From the NCBI GenBank assembly GCA_048013815.1, contig CM106585.1, forward strand, positions 5,208,001 to 5,272,000: a DNA stretch of 64,000 bases, read 5' to 3'. This DNA comes from Setoptus koraiensis. Lineage: Eukaryota; Arthropoda. Made by a program: the position numbers and the translations under genes. Positions 60,493 to 64,000 of this stretch are shown here, one piece after another. Positions within the stretch are counted from its first letter, which is position 1. The number at the start of each line of letters is the position of its first letter. The notes under the pieces were generated by a model. It was given only the letters and a program-made list of their open reading frames with translations. It did no database searches and was not told where the DNA came from.

Positions 60493-63400
60493 ATGAAAAC
60501 CGCCGGTTCTAACCGTCCGGCCACTGGTCTAAGATCTGCAAATTACACTGGTTTCAGTTCTATTAATGGAAGCAATTTTCTCAGCAACTTCTTTCTGAGG
60601 TCATCTTATCAAAACTATACCTCACGGTATCGTTCATCTGATACAGCGGGACCTCGATCAAGTAAAAGCAGTCGATTTGACCCATTGAATCAGCGTGGCA
60701 TGATGAATATAGTTTCTGCAAACAAGGCCAATAAGGATCCATTATCGTCTATAATCAGCAAAGAGAAAACAACTATCTATGACAAGATGAAACAATTGGA
60801 GAAAAATATTCACGAACTAGTAGAGTCAAGTTATGTAGCTGCGTCAAGGGGAGAAATGAAACTAGCCCTGATCAAGGCACAAGACGCCCAATCTAAGATG
60901 GTCGCGCTGAAGAAAATCTATGACAAACTAATGTCCATGATGGAACGATCGTCGTCCATATCGCCCACTGAAAGCAAGCAAGCTGAGGATAGACACGAAA
61001 GAGATTATTCCGATACAATCAATGATTCTGCCATACCGATAACCACTGGAGTCAACATCAACGAAGGCATAATTATGGTAAAGGCAAACTTATTAATGCA
61101 ATTACTTCGAAACGGTCAGCTTAATCATGCCATAGAGATCTATAATGAATTGAATAACAGGTCCTCTTCATTGGATAGTAAAGATTCAACTAGCGAAAAA
61201 GTGATTGCTCGATTAGGTATAAGTATTGCGAACGAATATTTCCATCAAAGTCAACACCAGCGAGCCTTGAAATATTATAGGTTGACTTTAGACAGAATTT
61301 CATCCAGTGATTATAACAATTTTAGAATAAAGATTATGTGCAATATAGGCTTGACATTCATAAAATCGAAACAATTGAGTGATGCAATTACATCTTATCA
61401 ACATATTATGACTGATAGTAATAGTTTATTGCAACGAAACATCTCAAACAATATCCATCATCATCAGTGCGGCCTTTATCTGATATTGTGTCAATACCTA
61501 ATAAAAGATAGGGATTCTATCGAAATATCTTTTCAAAAGTTGATAGAGACAAATGTATCAAATCAATTTAACGATCCAATGAATTCAAGCAATCAAACAA
61601 ACCAGACCTCGACTTCATCAGGTGGCATAGTTGGAGGGGTCAGATCTGTGGCAGTAGACTCTGAGAGTTTGAAGGATATTTCATTCACCGGGCGTAAATC
61701 AACAGCGATTAAAGTATCATCTCCGACAGAATATAATCTCAACTTAAGATCTGTCGCACTTAGATTTTTGTCAGCAAAAGAAACATTGTCTAACTCCAAT
61801 AATACCAACGACATCAGACCAAGTCTGACTAGCTATTCTACCACCACGAAAGTCTATCAGCAAGCTGATCCAGCCTACGATTTAAGTCCAGATCTAGCAT
61901 TGAACAACAATAGAGGAGAACTAGACCAGACGACATCATTGTCATTAGTGAGAAGTGCCATCAAGAACGATCCATTACATAAATTGATAAAAGCAAAGTT
62001 AAACCAAATACAGCGCTGTATAATTATGGCAGCTAAATTGTTATCCAGATTGGACGATTCTCAACCTAGTTCGAAAACCGAACCCAATTCGAATGCGAAT
62101 ATTGATGAAAAATCCTTTGCTAGTTCATCCTCTAGAAAAACAACCGATAACCAGACTAGTGATAATGTTGGCCGAACTAGCAACACCGGCAAAAAGAACT
62201 CGGATCGTGGTATTCAATTTTGCCTGAACTTGTTACAAAATTCGAAATATTTCAGCAATTTAACAAGTGATCTTGAGATTAGCAAAGCGACTCGATTCAT
62301 AGACCGACAGCAATTTGATCAGGCCATTGAAACATTGAAAACAATGGAATCCAACCATAATCCGAGATCGTCCTCAATGGCAGCGACCAACCTATCCTTA
62401 CTATATCTTTTAAAGGACGAGTTCGCATTAGCTCATAAATACGCCGAACATGCCATTTCCACAGACCCGTTCAATGCCAACGCTCATGTAAACATGGGGA
62501 ACAGTCTGTTCCACCAGAAAAACTTTGAATTAGCAGAAATCTGCTATAACAAAGCAATCGAGGCGAATGTCAACTGCATGGAGGCCCACTACAACCTGGC
62601 CCTATTGTATAGAGTGAACAATAAAATGAACGAATCCCTTCAATTGCTATCTAAATTGGAGTCCACTGTTAAATCTTTCCATCCCTTGATGGTTCAACCG
62701 ATAAAGATGTAAGTAGTAAAGTTTTCATTAGTGCTCTCTCATGAATGTCTCATAGAGGAGTATTCATAAAATAATTCCATCCTACAGGACTACCATCTAA
62801 CTAAATTATGTATTATGTTCCCTACATCTTTAACAGATACATGAATATGAATGACCATAAAAAATCAATAAGTTTGCTTGAAAACATGATAAATGTCAAC
62901 CCAGCAGATCCGACGTTACTTATAGAAATGAGTAAATTAGCAGAATCGCACGAGGACTACTCGAACCTGAAAATTCTGACGGATGTAAGTTTTTGAGATA
63001 AAAAATACTACCAGTTTTGTTATCGTTTATTCGCCGCTATTTGGATATAGATTAACTTAACTCTTTCGCTCTCAATATCTTTTGCCGTCATTCTGCCAGG
63101 CTTACAAGTGTCTGCCATCGTATATCAAGACATTAGAGAGACTAGTTGCCATTTACATCGATGGAGGTGCTTACGAGAAGGCCATAGAGATATTGGAGGA
63201 GTGCACAATCCACAGGTAAGCACAATCAATTGAAATAGAGACTCTCCAGTTCATGATTGTGTTTCTGTCCTTATGATTTACTTATTTGTGCATACTTTAT
63301 CTATCTATAGACCTGACCAAGATAAGTGGCCCCTTATGATTGCCGCTTGTTACAGGAGGTCAGGAGATTATCACCGTGCACTGAACATTTACAGAAGGAT

Positions 63401-63794
63401 CAACTCAATGTTTCCTGAGAATACGATTTGCTTGAAAAGTCTTGCAAGACTGTGTAATGATCTGGGACTTGAAGAGGGAAAACTTTACGAATCTAAGCTA
63501 GCTAGGATGCTAAAAAGATCATCGCCGGACCAACAATCCAGGGTAGCAAACGATGACATGAGAGAGTCCAAATCGTCATTAGAGGGCTCTTCAATAATAT
63601 CATCTCGATCTCCATTTAATAGTTCGAATGATCTGGTCCAGCAAAATACATTCAAACCATCCAGAGAGGATGTTATATCAAGAAAGGAAACAATCATAGA
63701 GGAAGATCTACTCAAAATCTCTGCCCGACCTTCAACGACAGAGATGAGAAGGGAAGAGCCTCACTTTGATTCTGTTGGTGTCTGGGATAATTAA
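60493..63794 (+). CDS. IFT88: intraflagellar transport protein 88 (Polaris)
   Basis: TPR scaffold of IFT-B, required for cilium assembly. Exons 60493-62708, 62837-62984, 63100-63215 and 63311-63794 join in phases 2, 0, 2, giving about 987 residues (human about 824-833). The region DKMKQLEKNIHELVESSYVA aligns with EEKIKQLEKEVNELVEESCIA, RIKIMCNIGLTFIKSKQLSD with RIKIMQNIGVTFIQAGQYSD, SDLEISKATRFIDRQQFDQA with NDLEINKAVTYLRQKDYNQA, and KWPLMIAACYRRSGDYHRAL with KWQLMVASCFRRSGNYQKAL. An extra Ser/Asn-rich stretch of about 150 residues (about 360-530) interrupts the TPR array. The start at 60493 is preferred because the X-box lies upstream; the frame itself is open from 60133. The acidic human tail is replaced by a Ser-rich one. 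Confidence 0.92.
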
Positions 63795-63938
63795 AGAAAT
63801 TGGCCTAGCTAAGAAACACCATGAGCAAACAAAAAAAAACTGCAAACTGTAAGTATTTATTCAGTGAGAGGTCCGATTGAAGGTTCGGTCAATGACTGGT
63901 TTCCTCTTAAGGTAGAAATTATCAATTAATTGAACCTT

Positions 63939-64000
63939 CTATTGAGCATGTTTTTCGGATTTAGATTGTTCCGGTTTGCCAAGAACTTTCTTTCTTTGAC
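63939..64000 (-). CDS. C-terminal end of a minus-strand gene cut by the window edge
   Basis: The frame read from the right edge encodes 19 residues, QRKKVLGKPEQSKSEKHAQ, then TAG. A minus-strand AATAAA follows 78 bp downstream (63861-63856). The Lys-rich tail and the correctly placed poly(A) signal suggest a real gene converging on IFT88. Too little is present to name it. Confidence 0.35.
   Translation of the reverse strand, partial: QRKKVLGKPEQSKSEKHAQ

Noticed and set aside
63809-63860. Possible start of a new plus-strand gene (MSKQKK then a GTAAGT donor)
   Set aside because: The same bases hold a minus-strand poly(A) signal for the gene at the edge, and the proposed exon is only ten codons of A-rich sequence.

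Overview
This is nuclear DNA from a compact animal genome, most likely an arthropod. Introns are short (about 67 to 203 bp, with one long exception), splice sites are GT-AG, the 3' ends of genes are packed tail to tail, and Asn/Gln/His codon runs and CA/GT/AT microsatellites are common. A mu-class glutathione transferase, a LATS/Warts kinase, a clip-like cysteine domain and the intron-poor style fit a mite or other chelicerate. That taxonomic guess is inference only.

Left part (1-17.4 kb): a long Asn/Gln-rich membrane or secreted protein of unknown family; a divergent LATS-type Hippo kinase; the Paf1-complex subunit CTR9 on the minus strand; a tRNA-Ser(AGA); and a monoamine oxidase. The first intron of the oxidase (2.4 kb) holds a separate ORF with the conserved N-terminal domain of NCOA6. 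A gene-poor stretch of 4.8 kb follows, with a long GT/GA microsatellite.

Centre (22-36 kb): a dense housekeeping block of MTUS1-like coiled-coil protein, RNA polymerase III subunit RPC6 (POLR3F), RFC4, IFT57, PEX12, a small ORF, MCCC2, a chimeric clip-like/poly-Gln gene, and an MBOAT lysophospholipid acyltransferase. The 3' intergenic junction of MCCC2 and MBOAT is present twice as a direct repeat of about 190 bp around 1.8 kb of extra DNA, and the extra gene reads into a copied MBOAT C-terminus.

Right part (36-64 kb): 5.6 kb without a recognised gene but with a MITE-like inverted repeat; a single-exon Piezo ORF lacking the family's N-terminal ~500 residues; a head-to-head CIB2 gene; a mu GST; PAGR1; the mitochondrial transporter ABCB7; IFT88; and the tail of another minus-strand gene at the window edge.

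Functional links: IFT57 and IFT88 (both IFT-B) each have a clear RFX X-box just upstream of the start codon, the classic ciliary-gene switch. Piezo and CIB2, both linked to mechanotransduction, share one upstream interval. NCOA6-domain and PAGR1 genes both point to the MLL3/4 COMPASS complex. I saw no CRISPR array, no intact transposon ORF and no prokaryotic feature.
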